64,000 nucleotides of DNA, from NCBI GenBank assembly GCA_010672785.1, contig JAAHFX010000006.1, forward strand, positions 61,573-125,572. The letters are read 5' to 3'. Below the pieces are notes generated by a model. It was not told the DNA's origin and searched no databases. It saw only the letters and a program-made list of their open reading frames with translations. This stretch comes from Sphaerospermopsis sp. SIO1G1. GTDB taxonomy: Bacteria; Cyanobacteriota; Cyanobacteriia; Cyanobacteriales; Nostocaceae. Both the position numbers and the translations under genes were made by a program. Below, piece after piece: positions 36,493 to 45,478 of this stretch. How positions within the stretch are numbered: position 1 is the stretch's first letter; every line of letters starts with the position of its first letter.

Positions 36493-37290
36493 ATGTATGA
36501 CAACATCTGTAAATATCTCGCTGAAAACTTCCAAGAGGACTTAGCTATATGGTTATTAGGTTCACCAGTCAAATTAACAGAACTTAGTCCCACAGAATTA
36601 TCAAATGAACCAATTCGTGCTGATTCGTTAATTTTATTACAATCAAAGAACCTAATATTACATATTGAATTTCAGACCAATGGAGAAAAGAAGATACCCT
36701 TTCGGATGTTAGACTATCGAGTAAGAGGTCATCGCCGTTTTCCTGATCAAGAAATGCGTCAAGTAGTGATTTATTTGAGAAAAACGGATTCTGAATTAGT
36801 CTATGAAAATAGTTTCAAGTTAAACAAAACTTATCATGAATTTGAAGTAATTCGTCTCTGGGAACAACCGACAGAGACATTTATGACCGCGCCTGGATTA
36901 TTACCATTTGCTGTGCTAAGTCAGACAGAAGATCCTACAATGGTATTGACAGAGGTAGCACAAGCAGTTGCAGGAATTAAAAATCGACAACAACAAAGGG
37001 ATATAGCTGCTGCCAGTAGTATTTTAGCCGGGTTAGTATTAAATCAAAGTATCATCAATAAAATGTTCAGGAGTGAGATTATGCGCGAATCAGTGATTTA
37101 TCAAGAAATTCTCCAAGAAGGTGAAGCTAAAGGTAAAGCTGAAGGTAGGGCTGAAGGTAAGGCTGAAACAACCAGAAAATTGGCTATAAATTTATTAAGA
37201 ATCGGTATGAATTTAGAGCAAATTGCTGAAGTTACTGAATTATCTCTTGATCAAGTTCAAGCTTTACAACAAGAAGTTCAATCATTTTGA
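36493..37290 (+). CDS. Rpn family (PD-(D/E)XK) putative nuclease
   Basis: 265 residues. The N-terminal nuclease core is present: IRADSLILLQSKNLILHIEFQT gives the Asp and the E-x-Q of the PD-(D/E)XK fold, and RMLDYRVRGHRRFP follows. The middle is helical; the C-terminus has a short Glu/Gly/Lys/Ala repeat (EGEAKGKAEGRAEGKAE) and ends NLEQIAEVTELSLDQVQALQQ, typical of these proteins. Rpn relatives promote recombination in E. coli and some show DNase activity in defence. Unlike the DUF2887 copy at 2.6 kb, this gene looks intact. Confidence 0.85.
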   Translation: MYDNICKYLAENFQEDLAIWLLGSPVKLTELSPTELSNEPIRADSLILLQSKNLILHIEFQTNGEKKIPFRMLDYRVRGHRRFPDQEMRQVVIYLRKTDSELVYENSFKLNKTYHEFEVIRLWEQPTETFMTAPGLLPFAVLSQTEDPTMVLTEVAQAVAGIKNRQQQRDIAAASSILAGLVLNQSIINKMFRSEIMRESVIYQEILQEGEAKGKAEGRAEGKAETTRKLAINLLRIGMNLEQIAEVTELSLDQVQALQQEVQSF

Positions 37291-37448
37291 AACTGAGTAT
37301 TTGTAGTGATTTTTCAGTAGTATTATTTGACAACTCGAAAATCTCTTGATGTGTAGGTTGAACTTTGGTTTTAACTTCGTTCAACCTAACCTATAGGAAA
37401 TCAGTCCACTACGATACTTTTCTCTGCATCAACCTAACCTACATACTA

Positions 37449-37895
37449 TTAAGATTCACATTCCCGTTTCGTAATAAAATGCCGATAACGGAACATTGCT
37501 TCTAACTGAGTTTGTATCAACCAACCAGCAGCAAATTCTACCCCTTCACCACCAGGAAGAATATAAGTAATATTATCAGTTAATCTCGTTTTCCCATCTT
37601 CTTGTGCAAACTCATGACGATGTACCCAAGACTCAAAAGGCCCAGAAATTTGTTCATCAGTAAATAGACGATATTTCTCAAATTTAGTGTGACGAGCTAA
37701 CCAAGTTAATGGTACAGGTCCAAGAAATAACTTAAACTCAGTTATAGCACCCTCCTCAAGTCCTCCTTCTCGACGCACAACCTGTACAGGTTGCCAAGGT
37801 GGTGTTAATAGCTGTAATATATCGCTCCTTTCATGGAATTTCCAAACGACTTCCACAGGTGCATTAATAACGGAATAATGAGTAAAGTGCAGCAT
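37449..37895 (-). CDS. SRPBCC family protein (START-like, polyketide cyclase type)
   Basis: 148 residues covering one helix-grip domain: LHFTHYSVINAPVEVVWKFHERSDILQLLTPPW is the N-terminal strand-helix (read as HYSVINAPVEVVWKFHE), VHRHEFAQEDGKTRLTDNITY the central strands and QLEAMFRYRHFITKRE the long C-terminal helix. Such domains bind hydrophobic ligands; the ligand is not predictable. It is the last of three close minus-strand genes (with the CPXCG and radical SAM genes), spaced by 30 and 6 bases, so an operon is likely. Confidence 0.87.
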   Translation of the reverse strand: MLHFTHYSVINAPVEVVWKFHERSDILQLLTPPWQPVQVVRREGGLEEGAITEFKLFLGPVPLTWLARHTKFEKYRLFTDEQISGPFESWVHRHEFAQEDGKTRLTDNITYILPGGEGVEFAAGWLIQTQLEAMFRYRHFITKRECES

Positions 37896-37925
37896 GAAAC
37901 CAATAACCTAAACTGTTACCTGTAA

Positions 37926-38114
37926 TTAACCTTCATATTCGGTGTCTATTTCAATATCTAGCGTATCTTCATCAATTCTGACATATAAAATATTTGGACG
38001 ACAGCAAACTTGACAGTCTTCTATATAATTTTGCTGCATTCCCGCACTAAAATCAATAAACGTTGTATTTTCTTCCCCACAATAAGCACAGTAAAATTCT
38101 GCGGTATTTTGCAT
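37926..38114 (-). CDS. CPXCG-type cysteine-rich small protein
   Basis: 62 residues with two zinc-binding knuckles, CAYCGEE near residue 9 and CQVCCRPN near residue 35, followed by a short acidic tail (DEDTLDIEIDTEYEG). The family (CPXCG motif-containing) is widespread, small and uncharacterised, probably a zinc ribbon. It starts six bases after the radical SAM stop, which suggests translational coupling within the same message. Confidence 0.85.
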   Translation of the reverse strand: MQNTAEFYCAYCGEENTTFIDFSAGMQQNYIEDCQVCCRPNILYVRIDEDTLDIEIDTEYEG

Positions 38115-38120
38115 TTTTCC

Positions 38121-39764
38121 TTATTTGTGTATGGATATAATTTCTGCACCAGACCGAAAATGACCCATTGCTTCAGTCAAATGCTTTATTAGTGTAGACT
38201 GGGGTAGTGGGCCTTGCAAGTGATTCCAAGGTAAAATTTGCTCAGTTGACCAATTACTATAAACATAAAAATCTAAATTGGGAATTTTTCCCTTTAATTC
38301 TTTAAAAGCTCGTTTGTAACTTCCCACAGAATCACCAAAACCACGAGTTAATTCTAACAGAGAAGAGAGTCGGCGATCGCCCCTAGATAATAAAGCTTGA
38401 ATCACAGACCAATTATAACTTTCTGGACGAAAATCTACACCGTGGGATTTTAAGTTCTTTTGTAAAAACTTTAACCTTTTTTCCGATTGTTTATTCACCC
38501 CAAACCACTGGAAAGGAGTGTGAGACTTAGGGACAAAGGTACTGCATCCCAGAGTTAACCGCAACCCAGGTGCAGCTTTTTTTACAGCTTTCATCATTGT
38601 CACTGTTGCTTCTAAATCTTCTGATTCTTCCCCCGGAATACCCACCATTCCATATAATTTTAAACTCGACAAACCCCCAGCTTTAGAATTAATTCCCGCT
38701 TGAATAATTTCTTCATTAGCTAATTTCTTGTTAATAATTTCCCGCAACTTTTGTGAACCACTTTCTACAGCAATAGTCAAAGAACGAGTATCACGTTTTG
38801 CTAAAGTTTGTGCTAATTTTTCTGTAACTGTATTCGTCCTCACAGAAGCAACACTTAACCGTACATCATCATATTTTGGCTGCATAATATAATCTAATAA
38901 ATCCATAAATTCAGGATGTTGAGTAACAGAAGCACCCAATAAACCAAGACGGTTAGTAACTTTTAAACCCTGTTCAATTACTGGAATTAAGGAATTTTCT
39001 AAACTGGCAGTTCTAAAAGGTAAAGTTAAATAACTAGCTAAACAAAAGCGGCACATTTCTGGACAACTCCGCACCACTTCCACCATAAAAATATTTTCCC
39101 AAGCTGCTTTTTCCGTCACCACTGTAGAAGCAGAAAGAGTATTTCCTCGGTAAGTTTGCTTTTGAATCACAGCAGGAATATCAGCATCAATAGGATGAAT
39201 AGATTTGATTTCGCCATCATCACTAAAATATTCTACATGATATAAACTAGGAATATAAATACCTGGAACTTGGGACAATCTTTTTAGCTTAACCGTTCTT
39301 TTAGCATTTCTAACTTCTTTATAAGCATCAATAAAATTACCTAATAAATATTCTCCATCCCCCAGCAAAATCACATCAAAAAAATCTGCAAAAGGTTCAG
39401 GGTTAGCAGTTAAAACCGGGCCACCACCAAAAACTAAAGGATGACTTTCTGTTCTTTCCCCAGCACGCAAAGGAATATCTAAAGATTCCAAAATATTAAA
39501 AATATTCACATAATCTAACTCCCAAGAAACAGAAAAACCCAATATCTCTGGTTGTCGAGGAAGTGATTCTTGAGTATCAGTAAATAAACGACTCACCTGT
39601 AAATCATCACGCATTGCTAAAGTCGCCCAAACTACCTGATAACCAAGACTGGTAATACCCACAGTGTACTCATTTGGGAAAGCGAAAATCAACGGAATCG
39701 CATCAGTTTGAGGCGTTACAGGAGTAAATAATAGACGTTCGGAGTTAAAAACAGATGATGTCAC
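38121..39764 (-). CDS. B12-binding-like/radical SAM protein
   Basis: 547 residues. The N-terminal 190 residues resemble a cobalamin-binding-like domain (FAFPNEYTVGITSLGYQVVWATLA, split in reading, and VFGGGPVLTANPEPFADFFDVILLGDGE). The radical SAM core starts near residue 235 with VRSCPEMCRFCLAS, the CxxxCxxC cluster motif. LTIAVESGSQKLREIINK, LYGMVGIPGEE and TLGCSTFVPKSHTPFQWFG follow, as in the family often annotated TIGR03960-like. The reaction is not known; methylthio transfer or a repair role are possible. First gene of the likely operon with the CPXCG and SRPBCC genes. Confidence 0.88.
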   Translation of the reverse strand: MTSSVFNSERLLFTPVTPQTDAIPLIFAFPNEYTVGITSLGYQVVWATLAMRDDLQVSRLFTDTQESLPRQPEILGFSVSWELDYVNIFNILESLDIPLRAGERTESHPLVFGGGPVLTANPEPFADFFDVILLGDGEYLLGNFIDAYKEVRNAKRTVKLKRLSQVPGIYIPSLYHVEYFSDDGEIKSIHPIDADIPAVIQKQTYRGNTLSASTVVTEKAAWENIFMVEVVRSCPEMCRFCLASYLTLPFRTASLENSLIPVIEQGLKVTNRLGLLGASVTQHPEFMDLLDYIMQPKYDDVRLSVASVRTNTVTEKLAQTLAKRDTRSLTIAVESGSQKLREIINKKLANEEIIQAGINSKAGGLSSLKLYGMVGIPGEESEDLEATVTMMKAVKKAAPGLRLTLGCSTFVPKSHTPFQWFGVNKQSEKRLKFLQKNLKSHGVDFRPESYNWSVIQALLSRGDRRLSSLLELTRGFGDSVGSYKRAFKELKGKIPNLDFYVYSNWSTEQILPWNHLQGPLPQSTLIKHLTEAMGHFRSGAEIISIHK

Positions 39765-39841
39765 AGATTAATCTAAAAAATTAGCAATTTACTCTCAATT
39801 ATAAACCAAATTGACATAGATACCTAAGTCCTGGGATTTTT

Positions 39842-39932
39842 AGGACTTACGCAAAAATCTTCAAAAACTCTATTCCTCTGCGTTCTCTGCGTTCTCTGCG
39901 GTTTAATATTCCGTAACTCGTGCGTAACTCCT
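39842..39932. mobile_element. MITE-like element, copy I
   Basis: AGGACTTACGCA left, TGCGTAACTCCT right (one change). Interior 'tcctctgcgttctctgcg' belongs to the type of copies A, D and J. The flanking 'cttcgtgttctttgcgtcct' is interior sequence of the same family, so a second broken copy may be fused to it. Confidence 0.75.
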
Positions 39933-40009
39933 ATTATTCTTAACTTCGTGTTCTTTGCGTCCTTCGTGGTTCATTCCGTTCACACCTTATTTAAGATAAA
40001 TGCTAAACA

Positions 40010-40264
40010 TTACCGATATTTTATTTTTAACCAGAGAATAATAAAATTCAAAAATAAAGTGATACTGTTAGCTAAAATAATAGGCAAACTACTGAGAATA
40101 ATGCCATAAACTAGCCACAAAAATAAACCAGTCATAAAGGTAATCAGCATTACAAAAGAAACATCTTTTGCTGACTTAGTTTTCCAAGTACGGAATACCT
40201 GTGGTAAAAATGCAATAGTAGTTAAAGTTGCAGCCGCTAAACCTACAATAGTAATCAAATCCAT
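40010..40264 (-). CDS. SemiSWEET family sugar transporter
   Basis: 84 residues from MDLITIVG; the in-frame ATG five codons upstream adds MGCIG and is less likely. Three membrane helices: IVGLAAATLTTIAFLPQVF with the PQ motif, SFVMLITFMTGLFLWLVYG and IILANSITLFLNFIILWL. This triple-helix bundle is the SemiSWEET unit, which dimerises to carry sugars such as glucose or sucrose. Substrate in this organism unknown. Confidence 0.88.
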   Translation of the reverse strand: MDLITIVGLAAATLTTIAFLPQVFRTWKTKSAKDVSFVMLITFMTGLFLWLVYGIILSSLPIILANSITLFLNFIILWLKIKYR

Positions 40265-40364
40265 GCCAATACACCCCAAAAAACCTGATTATTTTTGCAT
40301 TTTTTTGTGAAGCAAAAAGAGTATTCACAATGAATACTCCTCAAACGTCAATTAAAATTCACCA

Positions 40365-40595
40365 CTAATAACGATTTTGATAGTAATCTAAAATTTGCTG
40401 CACTCGCTTTTCCGCCTCGGATTTCCAAGAAATGGACAACCCAGCAATTTGACTTTTATAATAATCAAACTCAGAAGAAGTTTGGGGCATTAAATCTACA
40501 CTCACCCCTTCTACTTGTCTTAAATGAGCCGCTATTTCCCGATATACTGCCAAAGGTAAATTAGGAAATTCAATTTTTCTGTGAATCTGTTCCAT
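40365..40595 (-). CDS. small conserved cyanobacterial protein of unknown function
   Basis: 76 residues. FPNLPLAVYREIAAHLRQVEG, then VDLMPQTSSEFDYYKSQIAG and a final helix EAEKRVQQILDYYQNRY. Mixed helix/strand, no cysteine, no signal. I recognise the pattern as a small protein found across cyanobacteria, without a function. Adjacent to the SemiSWEET gene on the same strand with a 100-base gap. Confidence 0.75.
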   Translation of the reverse strand: MEQIHRKIEFPNLPLAVYREIAAHLRQVEGVSVDLMPQTSSEFDYYKSQIAGLSISWKSEAEKRVQQILDYYQNRY

Positions 40596-40977
40596 ACATA
40601 AAAATCAGATAAAACCGAAAATACTCGGTTATCGTTATGTTAACTCTGTTTAAATTTCTATGAAAACATTACCACAAAATTCTGTATTTAGGGTTTGCAG
40701 CAAAAAGTGATTGGTGATTGGTGATTAGTGACTGGGTAGTAATTAAGTAGGGCTTGCTGAATACAGCAGATTTCGTTGCTATGGGGTACAAATCATAACC
40801 GTGAAACCCTTGTGGGGTAGGCACTTGTGTGATTTATACATCTTGTGTGGGGTGGGCATCTTGCCCGCCAACAGTGTAACTTATAACACTGGAAAGTCCT
40901 GTAATTCTCTCCCTCTCCCTGCACCCCGCACCCTACCTATTAGCATCCACGGAAACACTTTTTTCAGTAAATCCCAT
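40596..40977. repeat. intergenic region with a palindromic dispersed element
   Basis: Contains AGGGTTTGCAGCAAAAAGTG (40690), GATTGGT units (about 40711-40730), and a full element at 40762-40903 with TACAGCAGATTTC at one end and GGTGGGCATCTTGCCCGCC inside. The last 70 bases carry 'ctccctctccctgcaccccg'. No gene seen. Confidence 0.75.
40762..40903. mobile_element. palindromic dispersed element, family 2, full copy
   Basis: Ends TACAGCAGATTTC... and ...GGAAAGTCCTGTA are imperfect inverted repeats. The interior has two GTGGGGT(A/G)GGCA blocks and the palindrome GGTGGGCATCTTGCCCGCC. Related copies: 58455-58561 and 61160-61266 (inverted), partial copies at 10840 and 26330. Confidence 0.65.
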
Positions 40978-41907
40978 TTAAAGTGATGTATTCATAGCAA
41001 CGGAATTTCCGACTGAAGCACTCGTGGATGAATCCGGTTCAGGTTCTACCCCCACTCCTTTAGCAACTTCAATTCCATACTGTTCAAATACCACAATGGG
41101 ATCAGAACCACCATTCATTTCAATCCGTTTAACTAAAACACCATCAGCTAACCTTTGTCCAGCTTGAACATAGCGACTAGTCTTTTCGTTAGGTACTTTA
41201 ATAATCGCTTTGGGTTGTTTCCCAATTAAAACTACACCACTAACATAAACAGCTTCTGCGGTTTCTGGTTTTGGTAGTTCAGGTAAAACAGGTTCTATTT
41301 TTTGAGGAGGAACAACTTGAGGTACGACTTTGGGAATTACAGAAGCCACAGGTGCTTTAGCTGGGGGTTGTGGGGGTTTTGAAGCATTGGTAGCACCACC
41401 CCTCACATTATTTGTATTTGTATTTGTATTTGTATTTGTTCTTCCCTGAGCTATAAACGGTGCTTGTCTTCGTGTTCTTATCTGTGCTGGTTGCCTGATA
41501 AAGACTCGTGCAGGTATATTTCTGAATCTGCCTTGCTGTCTTGTAGGAGTTGTAATTGGGTTTATTGGTAAAGGTGGTGGGATGGGTACAGGTTTTTGAT
41601 TTAAGGAAGCAATTGGTGTTGGGGATTTGACAATTTCCGCAAAAGGATCGGTTCTTCCTTGTTTTACACCTTTAACTCGTACATCTGCCTTCGTAGATTC
41701 AATCAAACCAGGATTTTTGGGAGCAAAAACAGGACTACTGGTAGGTAGATCGTCAGAAAAGGGTTGTGTTGCTGTTTCAGTCTCTTGGTTAGCCGGTGGC
41801 TTCTCAGATGTATTATTAGGTGGAGTGCTAGTATCCTCTCCTATGGTACATCCCGTGATCACCAGACTTAACATAGCCGCAGCTGCAATTTTTGAATTTA
41901 TGCCCAT
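40978..41907 (-). CDS. lipoprotein with proline-rich low-complexity middle
   Basis: 309 residues from MGINSKIAA; an upstream ATG 16 codons earlier lacks signal character. AAAMLSLVITGC is a lipoprotein signal with lipobox VITGC. Residues about 25-205 are disordered, rich in Pro, Thr, Asn and Gln, including a hexanucleotide-coded NTNTNTNTN run. The C-terminal 105 residues form a compact domain: VYVSGVVLIGKQPKAIIKVPNE, RYVQAGQRLADGVLVKRIEMN and VVFEQYGIEVAKGVG, reminiscent of pilus assembly (PilP-like) or secretin-associated beta domains. Location is the periplasmic side of a membrane. The PilP comparison is a suggestion only. Confidence 0.75.
   Translation of the reverse strand: MGINSKIAAAAMLSLVITGCTIGEDTSTPPNNTSEKPPANQETETATQPFSDDLPTSSPVFAPKNPGLIESTKADVRVKGVKQGRTDPFAEIVKSPTPIASLNQKPVPIPPPLPINPITTPTRQQGRFRNIPARVFIRQPAQIRTRRQAPFIAQGRTNTNTNTNTNNVRGGATNASKPPQPPAKAPVASVIPKVVPQVVPPQKIEPVLPELPKPETAEAVYVSGVVLIGKQPKAIIKVPNEKTSRYVQAGQRLADGVLVKRIEMNGGSDPIVVFEQYGIEVAKGVGVEPEPDSSTSASVGNSVAMNTSL
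41408..41440 (-). repeat. hexanucleotide repeat in the lipoprotein gene
   Basis: TATTTG units repeated about five times; on the minus strand these code Asn-Thr repeats. The six-base period keeps the frame whatever the copy number. Confidence 0.85.
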
Positions 41908-42467
41908 TAGCCTTTCTCGATAGCTATAGGAAAGTTTGCTTTTGAAGATTAACACGCCCGGAGCTAAATATTCCAGGCACAGTCTGTTTCTTTTATAACC
42001 TAAATTCTGACTCTGCGCTGATTTTTAACGCTTCTCAATCTCAAACACAAAAATTTTAGGTGTTGTTGAATTCAGGTATAAAATTAAGATTTGGTGAATA
42101 GGGAACTCCTCACAGAGAATAGCTTACCGGGTGATAAAGAAGGTAAAAACTAGGCAGGGTGCAGGGTGCAGGGAGAAAAAAAATTATCTTCAGGGGCGAC
42201 TACAATTGGGTTTATTTATTTCTTGTCAGTCTCTCAAATCAGCCTTTTGATGCTTTCCCAATCTTGGATTGAGATTTTAAAGAGTTAATTTTGTCCATAC
42301 CCCATACCCTGTTTTAACTTTAGCTCTCGCGTCACCCAGTCAAAGTAATTAAGACTTACGCACAATATCTCTTGTAACCCTCTTATCTTCGTGTTCTTAG
42401 CGTCCTTCGTGGTTCATTATTCCGTAACTTCTGCGTAAGTCCTGCCCAAAATCAGCAGAGCCAAATC
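41908..42467. other. intergenic region with MITE and short STRR
   Basis: No gene seen. GCAGGGT x3 at about 42153-42173 and MITE copy J at 42351-42443 are the recognisable parts. The left 60 bases contain the leader of the lipoprotein gene. Confidence 0.65.
42351..42443. mobile_element. MITE-like element, copy J
   Basis: AAGACTTACGCA left, TGCGTAAGTCCT right. Interior 'cgtccttcgtggttcattattccgtaactt' is the type of copies I and L. Confidence 0.8.
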
Positions 42468-43244
42468 CTAGTGATCTCCAGAACCCATAATCTGTTTTAA
42501 CAAACCCAGTCCTTTCTTAACCTGCCGAGAAACTGTCACTACACTAATTCCTAACTGTTCAGCAACTTGCTTCTGAGTTAAATCTTGCAGAAATACACAT
42601 TCTAAAACTTCACGAGTACGATTTTCTAACTGTACCAATGCTTGTTGTAATCTGATTTGATCTTCTTGAGCTAACTGGAAACTACGATAACCATGATCAG
42701 GAACTAACTCACCCAAACTGACAGAACCTTCTTCACCCTCTTGGATTGGTACATCTAAGCTAAGAGGAGAACGGTTAATCCATGCTAATTTAATTTCCTG
42801 CCATTCACTGTGGGGTATTCCCAAAGCCTCCGCTATTTCTGCATCTGAAGGTTGGCGGTTATATTTTTCCCGTAGAGAATGGCTAATACCGACGGCTTGT
42901 TGTTGTAAGGCTAACCAGCGGCGAGGAATTCGCATAGTTACGCCCTTATCTCTCAGATAATGTTGGATTTCTCCACGAATATAAGGTACTGCATAGGAAC
43001 TAAAAGCATTACCTTTAGAAAGCTCAAATTTCTCAATTGCTCTGATCAGTCCTAAACAACCGACCTGAAGTAAGTCTTCATGACTTTCTTGACATTGGTT
43101 ACTCCAGTAATGGACTTCTTTTCTGACCAGTCCATAGTTTAACTTTACCAATTTGTTCCGAACAGACTCGGAAGGACGTTGTTCATATTCCCGCAAAAGT
43201 TGGTAAATTTCATGTTTTAGTTCGGTTGTGGTTGTAGTATTCAT
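42468..43244 (-). CDS. sigF: RNA polymerase sigma factor SigF (group 3, alternative)
   Basis: 258 residues with sigma region 2 (NYGLVRKEVHYWSNQCQES, DLLQVGCLGLIRAIEKFE, FSSYAVPYIRGEIQHYLRD), region 3 (RIPRRWLALQQQAVGISHSLRE) and region 4 (VFLQDLTQKQVAEQLGISVVTVSRQVKKGL). There is no region 1, and the order fits the SigB/SigF subfamily. In cyanobacteria SigF controls motility, pilus and surface-related genes. It lies upstream of psbO on the map and is transcribed in the same direction. I recall the same sigF-psbO neighbourhood in Anabaena sp. PCC 7120. Confidence 0.93.
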   Translation of the reverse strand: MNTTTTTELKHEIYQLLREYEQRPSESVRNKLVKLNYGLVRKEVHYWSNQCQESHEDLLQVGCLGLIRAIEKFELSKGNAFSSYAVPYIRGEIQHYLRDKGVTMRIPRRWLALQQQAVGISHSLREKYNRQPSDAEIAEALGIPHSEWQEIKLAWINRSPLSLDVPIQEGEEGSVSLGELVPDHGYRSFQLAQEDQIRLQQALVQLENRTREVLECVFLQDLTQKQVAEQLGISVVTVSRQVKKGLGLLKQIMGSGDH

Positions 43245-43712
43245 GGCACATTGAAGATGAGCAAATTGTGTTTTTTTTATTACTTTTGAATTGATTTGAA
43301 TTTAACTCTAATCATACTTTGGTGCAAAATGATCCGATTTGACACAATTTCTTAGTTTTTTATTTTGGTGGATCATAAATTACACAATTATTATGGGATT
43401 GAGTTTTTTGAGCTTAACCGGGAGATTCTGTAGCTGATCGAATAACTATCCTAGGGTCAAAATATACAATTAAAGGACTAATGTCAAACCGAAATCGTAC
43501 TTAGATTTTAGGAATTTAGTATAAGATATATCTCCCCAGTATTTATTGATAAAACATAGCATACCTATAAATCAGTCATAGCTACCTGGCTAGTAGGATT
43601 ACGTAAGTAGATTTCTCATCTTTATCTCGTCTTTAATAAAATTGATGAAAATACTGTCAATTAATGATAAAAATATACAATACATTCATAAAATTATTTA
43701 GGCTTAAGCTTG
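43245..43712. other. AT-rich intergenic region, no gene seen
   Basis: About 470 bases with no repeat family. It should contain the sigF promoter. Nothing else was recognised. Confidence 0.5.
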
Positions 43713-43756
43713 TAAAAAACCTAACCATACTGTAAAGAATACAGGACAGTTAGGTT
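43713..43756 (-). terminator. intrinsic terminator of psbO
   Basis: Read on the minus strand: AACCTAAC (43756-43749), loop, GTTAGGTT (43726-43719), then TTTTTT. It lies 196 bases past the psbO stop because MITE copy K lies between. Confidence 0.75.
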
Positions 43757-43776
43757 AACTCTGATTAATTAATTCT

Positions 43777-43925
43777 AGGACTTACACAAAAGTAACATCA
43801 CTGCATCATTACGAGCGACAGCGACGTAATCGCAAAAATCCTGGGATTGCTTCCCTACACTATGGCTAACGCCACGCTTCGCGGACGTTTCAGTCGCAAT
43901 GACAAATCTTCGTTGCGTAAGTCCT
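43777..43925. mobile_element. MITE-like element, copy K, in the psbO 3' untranslated region
   Basis: 149 bases. AGGACTTACACA left (one change), TGCGTAAGTCCT right. The interior matches copy H but with an added 'ggctaacgccacgcttcgcg' block. Confidence 0.85.
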
Positions 43926-43951
43926 GAATTCTTTTTTCCAGTCAAGAAAAA

Positions 43952-44785
43952 TTAAGCAGGATTTGTTTCTACTCGAGCATAGAACAACCCACGAATTTTC
44001 ACTTCTTTTGGTTCACCTGCACCTAAATCTGTATCAGAAGGCTGCTCACTTACAAAAGTACCAGCAATTTCTCCAGTAGCCTTATCTACTTTAGCAACTT
44101 GTAAAGAAATATCCCCTTCAAGAATCTCTGCACGTTTAACATTGGCACGGACTAAGTCTTCATCATCAGCCTGTGCAGGTAAAGCTACAGCATTATCATA
44201 ACCTGTAACAATACCACGACCTTTGGGATCTAAGAAAGAAGCACCACGATAAGAAGGAACTCTAAAAGTACCTTCAAAGTCAGTAGATGTGTTAATACTA
44301 GTCAGATTAGGCTGTGTTTGTGCCACCAAATTTTTGATAGTAAACAAGAAAGGTACTGATTCACCACCAGGCAGTTTAACTGTAATTGCTTGGAAGTCCA
44401 GACCATCTTTTTCTAAAAAGGTAAGACTTTTATCGGGATTAATTTTTAAATCACCTTGAACTTGGTCAATAGTGGAAGTATATCGAGTTAAGAGCTTACC
44501 AGCTACAAACTCAGCTTCTTGTCTCTTGTTAACAGGTTCTTCTTTGACAAAGTAATTAGTTGGTTCTAAACAAAGTTCTGTAATTCTATAAGAGAGACTT
44601 TCATCTACAGCAATTGAACCACGGCTTGTTTCTGCTAATTGAGGACACTTATTGGCCAAGCCAGTGCCTCGAATTTGTTCATAGGTAAGAACTTCTTGAC
44701 TGCTAGAAGAAGGAGCATCACTACAAGCAGTGATTAGTCCCAAGCACAAAGCTAAGAAAGCAACTATTAAAGCGCGATACCTCAT
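43952..44785 (-). CDS. psbO: photosystem II manganese-stabilising protein PsbO
   Basis: 277 residues. Signal ALIVAFLALCLGLITAC with an Ala-Cys lipobox-like end, then the mature protein: LTYEQIRGTGLANKCPQL has the first of the two conserved Cys, and YRITELCLEPTNYFVKEEP the second. KLPGGESVPFLFTIKNLVAQ, FRVPSYRGASFLDPKGRG and AGEPKEVKIRGLFYARVE are PsbO landmarks. It shields the Mn4CaO5 cluster of water oxidation on the lumenal face. Monocistronic; its 3' region carries a MITE and then the terminator. Confidence 0.97.
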   Translation of the reverse strand: MRYRALIVAFLALCLGLITACSDAPSSSSQEVLTYEQIRGTGLANKCPQLAETSRGSIAVDESLSYRITELCLEPTNYFVKEEPVNKRQEAEFVAGKLLTRYTSTIDQVQGDLKINPDKSLTFLEKDGLDFQAITVKLPGGESVPFLFTIKNLVAQTQPNLTSINTSTDFEGTFRVPSYRGASFLDPKGRGIVTGYDNAVALPAQADDEDLVRANVKRAEILEGDISLQVAKVDKATGEIAGTFVSEQPSDTDLGAGEPKEVKIRGLFYARVETNPA

Positions 44786-45187
44786 GGTTAAGTCAACCTC
44801 AATGTCATTAATTAATATCTAAGTTGTAGAATCACTCTACTAAATGCAAGTTAAAACCTTACCTGGTGATTAGATTATTGGCAGATCAAGCTTTCAACCA
44901 AAACCAAAATTTGGTAACACCGAGCAGAGTTTGGCTAAATTGATGAGTAGGCCATAACACAGAAACGGATTAAGGTATCCTGTACTTAACACGAAATTAG
45001 TAATACTTCGTGGAATGCCTTTGCATAATTAATTATTCACGCAAAAACGGCTTTACTCAAGTCATTCATATTGTGTATGTATTGCCAGTACACACAATCA
45101 ATCCACAACAGCTAACTCAGACTATAAATTGCCAGCTTTGTTTTCCTGCTTGACTCTGGAAGTGTCGGCACTATCCAGTTCACAGGC
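44786..45187. other. intergenic region, psbO promoter side and remnant of an IS605-type element
   Basis: Up to about 45090 the sequence is unique AT-rich and should contain the psbO promoter. From about 45100 it is the 3' flank of the TnpB remnant, where such elements usually encode a guide RNA; no clear hairpin end was identified. Confidence 0.45.
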
Positions 45188-45382
45188 TCAAACGGCTAAT
45201 CTGAGTGCCGCTGAACTGAAATTAATGACAGCATTTACATTTCTGTCACACTCAAAACCACACTTATCACATTTGAACACCCTTTGAGATAATGACAGAG
45301 ATAATTTTTTTTCAAGACAGCTAGAACAAGTTTGACTATTGGGATAAAATCTACATTCAAACTGTATGCGACACTTAATCAC
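45188..45382 (-). pseudogene. TnpB (IS200/IS605 OrfB) C-terminal fragment
   Basis: 64 residues matching only the end of TnpB: CRFYPNSQTCSSC, then FKCDKCGFECDRNVNAVINF. The four cysteines of the zinc ribbon and the last catalytic Asp (CDRNVNA) are kept. A complete TnpB has about 400 residues, so more than 80 per cent is missing, and the first SC-x2-C pair is CSSC followed by an altered loop. No TnpA gene is present. It is a dead remnant, not a working nuclease. Confidence 0.82.
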
Positions 45383-45460
45383 ACCATAGGGTTTTGAAAA
45401 GCATTAACAGTTTTGCCCATATTCAAAAAACAGCTTAATAGTTAGACTAAAAGGGGTTTC

Positions 45461-45478
45461 ACGGGTACATTCACCCGT
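45461..45478. other. hairpin upstream of the TnpB remnant
   Basis: ACGGGT-acattc-ACCCGT. It lies 80 bases on the 5' side of the TnpB fragment, where IS200/IS605 elements carry a subterminal hairpin at the left end. The region 45383-45605 holds no gene. Confidence 0.45.

Noticed and set aside
36032..37290. DUF433 plus Rpn-like nuclease as a toxin-antitoxin pair
   Set aside because: The 98-base gap and the unusual pairing give no support; DUF433 normally pairs with PIN-like DUF5615, which is absent here.
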